This document shows, piece by piece, positions 46,409 through 55,527 of a DNA stretch of 64,000 nt. The stretch's first letter is position 1, and every line of letters starts with the position of its first letter. The stretch is taken from assembly GCA_024691325.1 (NCBI GenBank), contig JAILNR010000008.1, forward strand, positions 1 through 64,000. The letters run 5' to 3'. The notes under the pieces are model-generated. The model was given only the letters and a program-made list of their open reading frames with translations, was not told the DNA's origin and ran no database searches. Made by a program: the position numbers and the translations under genes. Origin of the DNA: Saccharofermentans sp. (GTDB taxonomy: Bacteria; Bacillota; Clostridia; Saccharofermentanales; Saccharofermentanaceae).

Positions 46409-46410
46409 CG

Positions 46411-47541
46411 TCAACCCTCCACATCAGAATCGACTTTGGCTTCAGTAAAGAACAGAACGCCGACGATTACTATCATTACTACGCACATTATCATCGCGCC
46501 TGCAGAAAGCTTACTGTAGTCGAGATTCTTGAATGCGTTGTTCATATAGTGCTGCAACATATAAAGAGTATCGTAAGGATAGTCACCTGTAAGCAGGTAA
46601 ACCTCTCGGAATATCTTAAATGAATTGATAAGTGACATGATTGCTACGAAGAAGATCGTGGATGCAAGGTAGTGCATCTTGATCGAAAAGAATCTCTTAA
46701 GTGCATTTGCACCGTCAAGCGATGCAGCCTCTATGATCTCCTCGGGGATATTACCCAGAGCAGACAGGAACAAAACCATGTTGTATCCCATGTTCTTCCA
46801 AAGGAACAGAAACAGGATTACAAGCTGCGCATAGTCCGACTTAAGCCAGTCAATCATATGGTCTTCAAATAACTTATAGAAGCCCCAACCATTCATAACG
46901 CCGTTGAAGCTGAAGAATACCTGCCAAATAAGAACGACTGAAGCAACAGGTACCATCATAGGATTCAAAAGAATACTTCTGAAGATACTCTTGCCCGGAA
47001 GTCCCGAATTAAGAAGGAGTGCCAGCAGGAGTGCAATGATAACGGCAAGAGGAACTGCCAATGCCGCAAAAGTCATTGTATTCTTTGATGCCGCGATGAA
47101 CGCGTCATTTGTTAGTACTCTTTCGTAATTCTGGATACCGACAAAATCTGTATTTGTGGATGATCTCTGGAATGATGTCTTGAGGATTAACAATAAAGGT
47201 AAAAAGAAGAAGAGCAATACACCGACGAAGCTCGGGGTCAGGTAGCCTGTAAACATAGCCCAATCCTTAAAGCTTCTGATTCGGTGTAATCTCTTTTTTT
47301 CTTCTTTAGTCTGATGAGGACGCTCGTGGACAACAGGAACAACAGGTTCTTCTTTTTCTGTCTTAACCTGCTTAACCTCGGCAGGTTTAACTTCATCCTG
47401 CTTTGATTCAGTGCTATTAACTTTTGCCTCCACGGGCTTTTCATTAGAAACCGGGGTTTCTGAGGGAGCAGGTGTTGCCACCTGCTTTGCCTCAGCTACC
47501 TCGGGTCTTCTTTCTATTCTTGTCTCTTTATTCTCAGACAT
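46411..47541 (-). CDS. carbohydrate ABC permease, MalF type (hybrid cluster)
   Basis: A 376-residue permease with a roughly 90-residue cytoplasmic N-terminus made of Lys/Glu/Pro/Val repeats (KPVEAKV, EVKPAEVKQVK), then six helices with the EAA loop EAASLDGANALKRFFSIKMH. The charged tail is unusual for MalF-type proteins and could contact a partner or ATPase. It starts 7 nt after the binding-protein gene. The ribosome binding site is weak, consistent with coupling. No ATPase gene is in the cluster, so a shared MsmK-type ATPase is presumed. Confidence 0.9.
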   Translation of the reverse strand: MSENKETRIERRPEVAEAKQVATPAPSETPVSNEKPVEAKVNSTESKQDEVKPAEVKQVKTEKEEPVVPVVHERPHQTKEEKKRLHRIRSFKDWAMFTGYLTPSFVGVLLFFFLPLLLILKTSFQRSSTNTDFVGIQNYERVLTNDAFIAASKNTMTFAALAVPLAVIIALLLALLLNSGLPGKSIFRSILLNPMMVPVASVVLIWQVFFSFNGVMNGWGFYKLFEDHMIDWLKSDYAQLVILFLFLWKNMGYNMVLFLSALGNIPEEIIEAASLDGANALKRFFSIKMHYLASTIFFVAIMSLINSFKIFREVYLLTGDYPYDTLYMLQHYMNNAFKNLDYSKLSAGAMIMCVVMIVIVGVLFFTEAKVDSDVEG

Positions 47542-47548
47542 TACTCTT

Positions 47549-49966
47549 TTATCTTCTCTCGCTTACTACTGTCTGTGCTCTATCCTGGAGAACCTGGATA
47601 ACCTGGTCAAGTGTCTTCTGACCTTCGAAGAATGCAGGGATCTCCTCTCTGATAATGGCATTAACTGCGCCATCGTTAGCTGCGTTATAACCCTGGAGCT
47701 GTTCTATCATATCATTAAATGCCTGAGCTGTAGACTCGTCAGCGGGTGTTGTGTTGTATCCCAATGAGCGGAGCTCTGAATCGGAATAGTAATTACGCAG
47801 TGTCTCGAGAGTGCGGTTGCTGCCCTCGATGTAACCTGATGAGATCTCAGAGAATGCCTGACGGCTTACAGGTACACCATTACGTGCACTGAACAGAACC
47901 TGAGCATCAACACTCATGAGAAATCTTACAAATTCCATGCCGCCCTCTTGGTTAGAAGACTGTGAGGATACTGCAACAGAAGTGTTAGCAGAAACTACAG
48001 GTCCTCTTGCATCAAATGTAGGCAATCCGAGGAGAACCTTATCAGTTCCGACATCACTGAAGTAGCCGGATACACTTCTGATAAAGCTGACAGATGCATC
48101 AGCCTCGCCGCCGAAGCCCATACCGTAATCGTCATCAGTAACGATAGGCTCGTCGACATAATCTCTTGTGTACTCGGCAAGAGCTCTGAAAGCCTCGTTA
48201 TCGAAGTTAAAGTTACCGTTGTCATCAACCATAAGGTCCATCATGGAGTTAATGGAAGTGATGAAGAACTCAACTCTTCCGCCGGCCATGGGATCTGTAC
48301 CGTTACATACTTCATCTACGAATGTCTCATACTGCTCGTATGTGAATCCGATCTGACCTGCATCTACATTGGAAGCAGCCGTAGCGATACCCTGGATGTT
48401 GAATGTAACGGGGATCTGATAGATTCCGCCGCCAACATATCCGGACTCGATGATGTTTCTGTAATAACTGTCATTACCAAGATCACTGTTTACATAGTCG
48501 TTGAGATCAACGAGGTAATCAGGATTGTTAAGCTGGTTGAAGGAGTATCCGTCAACGATGATATCAGGACCTGTACCACCCATGAGGTCAACGGTCAGCT
48601 GATTACCGAGATTTGTAGATGCCTGATCAGACAGTGCATCGTAATCCTGATTGTTGTCAGTAGGCAAGGCGCTGATGAAATCATTGAGATCATAGCGGTC
48701 ATCAAATGTTGCAAAATACTCGGTACTCTGATCATTGAATCTGCATACTGCCTCGCAAAGAGGATAATTCAATCCGGAAATAGGAGCGATCGTAAGGATC
48801 TGCTTTCCTGCATGAGGGTTAGTATCAGCCTTATCGAGGAAAACCATTACTGACTCATACTGATAATCACCGTAAGCAATTCTGAATATGGATCCTGTCA
48901 ATACGATCCTGTCCTCGCTAATTGCGATAGGCGTGAGATTTGTAGCGTCATCACGGTTGAGGCTGCAGTTCTCATAATTGAGGATCTCTTCCAAAGAACT
49001 TGAATCAAAATTAACCTTGGAAATACCGTCTGAACTTGACATTACAAGACCGTATCCGTCGATGGTATTGAACTTTGTCTCCCACACATCGAAGTCTGCC
49101 CAGCTGTAATCCTGTGTTGACTCTGTAACCGTCATGGCATTGAAGTCAACATCAAGATAGAGTGTGCCTGTTGCAGAGTCGCCTGAAACAATAGCCAGTG
49201 CCTTACCTTCACCCATCTCAATTACCTGAGTTACAGAGTAAAGATTAGCATTAGGCATGGATTCACGAAGATCGATCTTGCTTGAATTACCGGAAGGATC
49301 AGTAATAACTAAAATGTAAGAGTTGCTGCCGTTCTCATCATAGATCCAGTAGGGTTCGATCACGTAACCCTGACAAACATGGAGACTCTCCGGCGTTCCG
49401 CCTTCAGCCTGAATCTCGTCAGCATAACCGCTGTCATACTCTTCAAAATCACTTACGTCTCCGGTATCAACATTGATAGTACTGCGGTAAGTGCCGAGAG
49501 GATTATAATCGGCATCATAACCTGTTGCAGTAACGATCAGACCATCAGCAGTAGGAGTGATAGAGTTAACTGTTGCTGAACCACTGTTTACCTCAAGTTC
49601 ATCGAGAACGCCCTGGATATCGATAGTTGAGACTCTTGAACCTGAGTCGTCATAGATATACAGCTCGTCGACCATGAAGTCACCGAGATCTCCCGTGGCG
49701 TAGTTGAAGTCTGAAGGAAGCTTCTTCATTCCGGTTGCTTCAAACAAGTACTTACCATTGATTGTTGCGATGTAATTAACCTGGAAATAGTCAAATTCCT
49801 GTTTGTTAATGTCATCGTCGAGAGCGACCGTAGTAACGTTAAACCAGGGAGTGTCATCAGATACAACTCCGTTGCCTGAACCGGACTTGCCACAAGATGC
49901 AACCATGGGAAGCATGAGGGCCGCTGCTGCGACAGTCGCAATCGTTTTTGTAACGATCTTTTTCAT
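47549..49966 (-). CDS. binding lipoprotein with N-terminal propeller-like domain (paralogue 1)
   Basis: An 805-residue lipoprotein (lipobox VASC, Cys about 25). Residues about 40-400 are repeats of short beta-rich units (IYDDSGSRVSTIDIQGVL, LVITDPSGNSSKIDLRESM), resembling a beta-propeller. Residues about 420-805 are a family-1 solute-binding domain (GTGPDIIVDGYSFNQLNNPDYLVDLNDYV, EFVRFLMSVDAQ). It ends IREEIPAFFEGQKTLDQVIQVLQDRAQTVVSER, shared almost exactly with the paralogue at 51164-53614. The ATG at 49966 with AAAGG 9 nt upstream is preferred over an ATG 9 nt earlier. The ligand is unknown. Confidence 0.85.
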   Translation of the reverse strand: MKKIVTKTIATVAAAALMLPMVASCGKSGSGNGVVSDDTPWFNVTTVALDDDINKQEFDYFQVNYIATINGKYLFEATGMKKLPSDFNYATGDLGDFMVDELYIYDDSGSRVSTIDIQGVLDELEVNSGSATVNSITPTADGLIVTATGYDADYNPLGTYRSTINVDTGDVSDFEEYDSGYADEIQAEGGTPESLHVCQGYVIEPYWIYDENGSNSYILVITDPSGNSSKIDLRESMPNANLYSVTQVIEMGEGKALAIVSGDSATGTLYLDVDFNAMTVTESTQDYSWADFDVWETKFNTIDGYGLVMSSSDGISKVNFDSSSLEEILNYENCSLNRDDATNLTPIAISEDRIVLTGSIFRIAYGDYQYESVMVFLDKADTNPHAGKQILTIAPISGLNYPLCEAVCRFNDQSTEYFATFDDRYDLNDFISALPTDNNQDYDALSDQASTNLGNQLTVDLMGGTGPDIIVDGYSFNQLNNPDYLVDLNDYVNSDLGNDSYYRNIIESGYVGGGIYQIPVTFNIQGIATAASNVDAGQIGFTYEQYETFVDEVCNGTDPMAGGRVEFFITSINSMMDLMVDDNGNFNFDNEAFRALAEYTRDYVDEPIVTDDDYGMGFGGEADASVSFIRSVSGYFSDVGTDKVLLGLPTFDARGPVVSANTSVAVSSQSSNQEGGMEFVRFLMSVDAQVLFSARNGVPVSRQAFSEISSGYIEGSNRTLETLRNYYSDSELRSLGYNTTPADESTAQAFNDMIEQLQGYNAANDGAVNAIIREEIPAFFEGQKTLDQVIQVLQDRAQTVVSERR

Positions 49967-50008
49967 TTCATTCATCCTTTCTCTTTTTTGTTCTTTTCCT
50001 ATATTCGA

Positions 50009-51070
50009 TCATTCAGTCAGGAGAACCGGACTTCTTTTTATCGAAGCCGTTACGAGAGCGCTATTTCTGTCTCCCGCCCTCCTGATGAGGATCTTCCCAT
50101 TATCCGAAGCAAGACAGGCTGCTGCAGTACAAAAATCAGCACCGGTCTTCTCCGTTGTAAACCCGCCCGCAAGCGGAACGCGGACGGCTTTCAAAAGCCT
50201 CGAGTCAAAGAATGTTACAAAACATCCAAGATCCTCGGCAATTGCCTTTACGGCATCACTTTCTCTTGCAAGTGCAGAGACGGCGATAGTGACAACCGCA
50301 TCCGGATTAATGCCATGATTGGACAAAGTCTCGCGGCAGGTTCTGGCGGCATAATCTGGATCGGCCTTCCCCGCTACCTCTACACCTGCCACTATGATCC
50401 TCGGTACGAGAATCAGTGCTTTGCTTCCTGTTACTTTCCCTCTTATGTTGCCGCATGTAATGAAGACTGAATATCTTTCTTCCTCACATGCTGCAGCATA
50501 TGCCTGGTCAAGTTCGTTCTTCTGATTCGACTGAAACAGGAACGTCCTGTATGTCAGTGAGTCAAGGACCGGCTCACTCATCTCGAGCGGAAGGTCACTA
50601 TAGACATCAACTGTGCCGCCGTTGCTGATGTGCTCTGCAATCTCCTTCAGAAGCTGCTCGCTGTCGGGCTTCATCTGATAGGCCATCACAGTCCGCATAA
50701 GATCCGGCGCTGCGTCCTTCAGGTCATCTTCGCCTGACAGACATGTGCTTCCCAATATCGAAGATATCTTCGCAAGTATCTGATAGGTGTTGTAACCCCC
50801 GGCTCTTAATATCCCTGCATACTTCCCGTCAGGTGTGATGTTAATCACCGGATACTTAACGTCAGACGGATAAAGGCGCTCGAGAAGGATCTTTACACAC
50901 AGGTCTTGGGGCATAATGAGTACAACAGTACCGTCTGCCCTGCGGACATTTGTACCCAAACCTGCGGCAAATGATTCCATATCATCTATCCATTCGCCTT
51001 CTGCTTCTTTGAGAAGTTTCTCGCCGGTATTCTTAGCCTTACCCGAGCGAGCATAACAGTAAAGAAACAT
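50009..51070 (-). CDS. CbiG-like protein (orphan)
   Basis: A 353-residue cytosolic protein resembling CbiG, the cobalt-precorrin-5A hydrolase of anaerobic cobalamin synthesis. The N-terminal part has VKYPVINITPDGKYAGILRAGGYNTYQILAKI, in the place of the CbiG_N segment. The C-terminal part has the CbiG_C pattern: RIIVAGVEVAGKADPD, AVVTIAVSALARESDAVKAIAEDLG, VTFFDSRLLKAV, and a final ILIRRAGDRNSALVTASI. No other cob/cbi gene is present and it is wedged between two binding-lipoprotein genes, so a changed role is possible. Family match is from recalled motif order only. GGAGGG lies upstream. Confidence 0.65.
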   Translation of the reverse strand: MFLYCYARSGKAKNTGEKLLKEAEGEWIDDMESFAAGLGTNVRRADGTVVLIMPQDLCVKILLERLYPSDVKYPVINITPDGKYAGILRAGGYNTYQILAKISSILGSTCLSGEDDLKDAAPDLMRTVMAYQMKPDSEQLLKEIAEHISNGGTVDVYSDLPLEMSEPVLDSLTYRTFLFQSNQKNELDQAYAAACEEERYSVFITCGNIRGKVTGSKALILVPRIIVAGVEVAGKADPDYAARTCRETLSNHGINPDAVVTIAVSALARESDAVKAIAEDLGCFVTFFDSRLLKAVRVPLAGGFTTEKTGADFCTAAACLASDNGKILIRRAGDRNSALVTASIKRSPVLLTE

Positions 51071-51163
51071 CCTATTCGCCCTCCGCTTATTAGTTTAACA
51101 CTAACATTGCAAATAATATAATATGTAATTTATAAAATTACGGTAAAAAAATGAAAGACAAAA

Positions 51164-53614
51164 TCAGCTGCGTTCGCTGACCACGGTTTGAGCTCTGTCC
51201 TGTATAACAGTAATTACCTCATCGAGGGACTTTTGTCCTTCAAAGTACGATGGCATCTCCTCCCTTATTATTATGTTTATTGCTCCATCATAACCTGATC
51301 CCGAATTACCGCCCAGGCTGTTAACAAAGCCCGTGAACGCCTCCGTGAATGAAGAATCCATCAAAACCGGGTTATAGCCCCAGGAACGGATCTCCGCCTC
51401 GGTATGACTCTCAAGTTGCTCTTGGATATATTCGTTATGAAGTTCGATTGCATGATTGCACATCGCTTCTGCACTCTCACGGTTGACAGGGAATCCGCTC
51501 TCCCAGCTTAACAACATCTGAACCTGCGGACTCATAAGATAATCTATGAATTCCATGCATCCGTCTATGCTTGCGCTCTGTGCGGATATACCAACGGATA
51601 GTCCGACATTTATAACCGGGCCTCTTCCGTCGTAGGAAGGAAGACCCACTAGCGTGTCACCGTCGGTACAATAATCAAAATAATCATCCGGACGGTAGAA
51701 AATAATGCTGCGCGTTTCGAACTCCGAAGATGAATCTGCCAAATAGTCATCACTTTCAACATTCACTTCGAGGACATGCTCGGATGTGTATTCGGCCAAA
51801 GCCCTGAATGCGTCATTATCAAAGTTAAGATTGCCGTTTTCATCCTGCATAAGATCCATCATAGAACCCATACAGATAATGAAGAAATCCAGCTTGTGTT
51901 GTGCAACGGGGTCGGTACCGTTGCATACCTCGTCAACAAAAGTTGCGTACTGATCGAATGTTAACCCAACCTGTCCGTCTGCCACATTTGAAGCATCTGT
52001 AACAATTCCTCTGACCGTATAATTAAACGGAAGCTGATAGATAGCATCGCCCGTATAGCATGCGCCTATAACATTTCTCATGTACTTATCTTCAGTAAGA
52101 TTGTTCTGTACATAATCATTAAGATCAACAAGATAATCCGGATTGTTAAGCTGGGTAAAGGAATTGGAAGAACCGATAAGGATATCGGGGCCTTCACCGG
52201 ACATGACATCTATCGCCAGCTGATTTCCCAACTGCACCAATCCGTTATCATAAGCTGTATCAAAGTCCTCATTTGTATCTGCATAAGTATAGTCAACATA
52301 ATTATCAAGACTATAACGGGAGTCAATGACAACATAGTATCCGTTGCTGTTCTCATTAAACTCACAGATAGCAGTACACAAACCGAGTGTGCATCCGTCA
52401 GCAGATGTGAGTGTAAGACAAGTCTTCCCCGCATTAGGATTTGTCTCGGCCTTGTTGAAAATCTTAATTACCGGGTATCCCTCATAAAGCAGTGTCTCAG
52501 GATCAATTATCGTAGCTTTACCCGTAAGTATGACTTTATCCTCACTTACATACACCGGATTCAGAGATGATATCTCAGCAATATTTGCATTTGAGTTAGA
52601 GAAATTGAATATCTCTTCTATTGTGCCGTTGACCGGATCTATCTTTGAGATGGCAGTTCCGTCAACAATGACGGTTCCGAGTCCGTCTACCGGTGTTAAA
52701 CTGCTTATGCTATCGCCAATCCAACTGTAGTCCTGTTCTGACATACCGGCTGTCATATCCGTAAGGTCAAGATCTATAAATGCATTTCCGTTTTCGCCGG
52801 TCCCGTAGATAACTATCTTGTTATTTCCAAGATCCATCGCACCCGACAGACTCCACAAAGAAACTGTCGGCATGCTGGAACGAAGATCGACTTTGGTCAT
52901 GTTTCCGTCGGGATCTGTGATTATAAGTATGTAGGAATTAACAGTATCACATACCCAATACGGCTGAATCAGATATCCGTTAATGGTTATGGGGGATTCT
53001 TCACTTGCACCAAGTTCAAATAATTCATCAGCAAAAGGATTATCTGCTTCGACGATATCGTCTACAGTATTTGCTGCAACATCAACATAGGTCCTGTAAT
53101 TTACTGAAGTCGTATATTCTTCATCATAAGCACTGATATTTACGAGGATACGATCCCCTGCCTTGAAGACAGAATCAATCTTGTTGTGTTCACCAATCGA
53201 AGAAGAATTCAGTAATTCTCTAAGATCAAAAGTGGCGGTTTTTGTTCCATCCTCTGAATAAACATCGATACAATCATAACAATAATCGTCAGTATAATTA
53301 CTGTCATCAACGCCTTCGGGAAAATTGAATAAGCCGGAAGTATAATAGACAAACTGGTTGTTAATTGAACCTATATATTTCGAGTATGTCCATTGAAAAT
53401 CATCGGGATTATCAACCTCGGATATACGAACGTCCGTCATGTCGTACCAGAGAGTATCCGCCGATATAACCTCACCTGAAACCGGAGCTTCACCGGCACC
53501 TGCATCACCGCCGGCACCAGCATCACTACCTTGCGTTTTGTGACAGGCCGCAACGGGAGCTATGAATGATATAGCAGCAAGAACAGCTACTGTTTTCTTT
53601 ACAAAAGTCTTCAT
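51164..53614 (-). CDS. binding lipoprotein with N-terminal propeller-like domain (paralogue 2)
   Basis: An 816-residue lipoprotein (lipobox VAAC, Cys about 24) with the same two-part build as the 47549-49966 product. The first half is beta-rich with propeller-like repeats (IDVYSEDGTKTATFDLREL, LIITDPDGNMTKVDLRSSM). The second half is a family-1 binding domain (GEGPDILIGSSNSFTQLNNPDYLVDLNDYV). The two paralogues share long blocks but differ in the first 100 residues and around the ligand region, suggesting duplication and divergence. GGAGGG lies about 12 nt upstream. It is the first gene of the hybrid cluster, divergent from a 2-hydroxyacid dehydrogenase gene. Confidence 0.85.
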   Translation of the reverse strand: MKTFVKKTVAVLAAISFIAPVAACHKTQGSDAGAGGDAGAGEAPVSGEVISADTLWYDMTDVRISEVDNPDDFQWTYSKYIGSINNQFVYYTSGLFNFPEGVDDSNYTDDYCYDCIDVYSEDGTKTATFDLRELLNSSSIGEHNKIDSVFKAGDRILVNISAYDEEYTTSVNYRTYVDVAANTVDDIVEADNPFADELFELGASEESPITINGYLIQPYWVCDTVNSYILIITDPDGNMTKVDLRSSMPTVSLWSLSGAMDLGNNKIVIYGTGENGNAFIDLDLTDMTAGMSEQDYSWIGDSISSLTPVDGLGTVIVDGTAISKIDPVNGTIEEIFNFSNSNANIAEISSLNPVYVSEDKVILTGKATIIDPETLLYEGYPVIKIFNKAETNPNAGKTCLTLTSADGCTLGLCTAICEFNENSNGYYVVIDSRYSLDNYVDYTYADTNEDFDTAYDNGLVQLGNQLAIDVMSGEGPDILIGSSNSFTQLNNPDYLVDLNDYVQNNLTEDKYMRNVIGACYTGDAIYQLPFNYTVRGIVTDASNVADGQVGLTFDQYATFVDEVCNGTDPVAQHKLDFFIICMGSMMDLMQDENGNLNFDNDAFRALAEYTSEHVLEVNVESDDYLADSSSEFETRSIIFYRPDDYFDYCTDGDTLVGLPSYDGRGPVINVGLSVGISAQSASIDGCMEFIDYLMSPQVQMLLSWESGFPVNRESAEAMCNHAIELHNEYIQEQLESHTEAEIRSWGYNPVLMDSSFTEAFTGFVNSLGGNSGSGYDGAINIIIREEMPSYFEGQKSLDEVITVIQDRAQTVVSERS

Positions 53615-53736
53615 TGATACGATATTCCCTCCATTGACCGATTCTCAATTAACCAACAAATCATAGTATTAAATCAGAACTATTTTGTGTGAAAATTGCG
53701 GTAGAATTAGCGTGACAAGTATCAGGAGGAAGAAAA

Positions 53737-54687
53737 ATGAAGATAGCGATAATGGATGGGTCAGCCGCTAATCCCGGCGACCTTAACTGGGAGCCTTTCG
53801 AGAGGTTTGGGGAAGTTACAGCCTATGACATTACTCCCCCGGAGTCGATCATCGCGCGTGCAAAGGGCATGGATGCGGTCATAACCAACAAGACTCCTTT
53901 TACAAGACAGATTCTGGACGAACTTCCTGATCTTAAGTACATAGGAGTTCTTGCAACAGGGTATAACGTTGTTGATCTTGAAGCATGCAGGGACAAAGGA
54001 ATTGCGGTAACAAATGTTCCCGAGTACGGTACATATGCCACGGCTCAGATGAGTATCGCTTTGCTTCTCGAGCTCGCCGATAAAGTGGGCATGCATAACG
54101 AGTCTGTTAAGAAAGGCGACTGGATAAGATCCGAACAGTTCTGCTACTGGCTGTCTCCACTTACTGAACTTGCAGGAAAGAACATTGCCGTAGTAGGTAT
54201 GGGCAAGATAGGTTCCAGAGTTGCACTGATCGCTGAGGCTCTTGGGATGAATGTGCTTCCCGTCCCTCATACCATCAAGGACTCAAGCAAGGAATACACC
54301 TTCGAGGATGCGGTAACAAAAGCTGATGTAATCTCGCTTCACTGCCCTCTTACACCTGAGACAAATAATCTCATCAACGAAAGCGTAATCTCAAAGCTTA
54401 AAGACGGTGTCATTATCATCAATGCCGCAAGAGGTCCGCTTGTTAACGAGACTGATATGGCAAACGCCCTTAAGTCCGGCAAGGTGGCAGGCTTCGGATG
54501 TGATGTGGTATCGGTGGAACCTATGAAAGAAGATAACCCGCTTCTTACAAGCCCGAATACGGTGATAACTCCGCATATAGCATGGGCGCCCCGCGAGACA
54601 AGACAGAGACTTATATATGCTGCGGCAGATAACCTTCGTAATTTCATCGACGGCAAAAGCGGATCTGATATCAACCAGGTAAACTGA
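53737..54687 (+). CDS. D-2-hydroxyacid dehydrogenase (glycerate dehydrogenase-like)
   Basis: NAD-dependent reduction of a 2-oxoacid, probably hydroxypyruvate to D-glycerate. The 316-residue protein has VVGMGKIGSRVA (NAD loop) and the catalytic triad in order: Arg in NAARGPLVNE, Glu in SVEPMKEDNPL, His in TPHIAW. GGAGG lies upstream. It is divergent from the hybrid transporter cluster with a 122-nt shared upstream region. Substrate specificity cannot be fixed from sequence. Confidence 0.88.
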   Translation: MKIAIMDGSAANPGDLNWEPFERFGEVTAYDITPPESIIARAKGMDAVITNKTPFTRQILDELPDLKYIGVLATGYNVVDLEACRDKGIAVTNVPEYGTYATAQMSIALLLELADKVGMHNESVKKGDWIRSEQFCYWLSPLTELAGKNIAVVGMGKIGSRVALIAEALGMNVLPVPHTIKDSSKEYTFEDAVTKADVISLHCPLTPETNNLINESVISKLKDGVIIINAARGPLVNETDMANALKSGKVAGFGCDVVSVEPMKEDNPLLTSPNTVITPHIAWAPRETRQRLIYAAADNLRNFIDGKSGSDINQVN

Positions 54688-54717
54688 TCCCGTATAAATT
54701 CCCCGTAAACTATTGAA

Positions 54718-54745
54718 GGCATCCCGATTTGTTGTTCGGGATGCC
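54718..54745 (+). terminator. hairpin after the dehydrogenase gene
   Basis: GGCATCCCGA pairs with TCGGGATGCC, 10 bp with an 8-nt loop, 30 nt after the stop. No T-run follows, so termination is likely but not certain. Confidence 0.6.
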
Positions 54746-54790
54746 CTCAACATGGAATAAGGGATAGATATAGAAAATTGTCTCAGTTAA

Positions 54791-54866
54791 TATCGAAGTG
54801 CATCTTCGATAAGTGAATGATAACAAGTAAGCTATTAATAATCAACGGGAAAATTAACAATTTTCC
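54791..54866. other. two further hairpins in the convergent intergenic gap
   Basis: TATCGAAG / CTTCGATA (54791-54811) and GGAAAATT / AATTTTCC (54848-54866) are perfect 8-bp stems with 5- and 3-nt loops. They lie between convergent genes. The second is 10 nt past the minus-strand stop and may end that transcript. Confidence 0.45.
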
Positions 54867-54876
54867 TTAATCTGAA

Positions 54877-55527
54877 TCAGTCGTTTCTTATTATTGATTG
54901 AACAATAAAGCCTGCTATCGTCATGAAGATAATGATCTCGAGTGACATGCCGAGCGTAGCAACCTCGGTAGCAGATATACCTGAGAACATTCCTGCAACA
55001 GGCTTAACGAGAACACCGGCAATTGAAGATCCTGCAAGAAGTCTTGCTCCCGCATATCCGACAATCCTCGCTCCGCACAGCGCAGTGAAAAATATCATCC
55101 AGCGTCTGCCGAACTGAACAGCCAGTACGCCAAGGCCAAGTCCGATAAGAAGACCGAAGCCCCATCCGATGATCTGTGATGAGAATCCGTCACCCATATA
55201 CACTTCAACAACTCTTCCGAGCATAAGTGCGCCACCGACACCGGCAACAATCGCACCCCAGATCTGGTAAAGTGCAAAACCCAAACCGGCTGCAGCGAAA
55301 ACAAAAATAAACACTACGAAAGATTTACCGGCACCTCCGTCCATATCTCTAAAGATACCGTCTCCGACATTGTCGGCAAGCGCACCCTTAAAGAGCATGT
55401 TGGCAAGGCAGTATCCGCCTGCGGCACTCATAATGATGACGGCGTAACGATAGATGTTGATTCCTGCACAGGCAACAATAAGTCCGCCTATCAGCATAAG
55501 GAATAAAGCAACTTCATCCATTCCCAT
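54877..55527 (-). CDS. multi-spanning membrane protein, DUF4203/TMEM198-like
   Basis: A 216-residue protein made almost wholly of Gly/Ala-rich helices (six or seven) such as LFLMLIGGLIVACAGINIY and GWGFGLLIGLGLGVLAVQFGRR. The pattern recalls DUF4203 (TMEM198-like) proteins of unknown function. The start overlaps the dus stop by 14 nt; there are two possible ATGs (55527, 55521). It is the last gene of a PAP2-dus-membrane-protein unit. Confidence 0.65.
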   Translation of the reverse strand: MGMDEVALFLMLIGGLIVACAGINIYRYAVIIMSAAGGYCLANMLFKGALADNVGDGIFRDMDGGAGKSFVVFIFVFAAAGLGFALYQIWGAIVAGVGGALMLGRVVEVYMGDGFSSQIIGWGFGLLIGLGLGVLAVQFGRRWMIFFTALCGARIVGYAGARLLAGSSIAGVLVKPVAGMFSGISATEVATLGMSLEIIIFMTIAGFIVQSIIRND

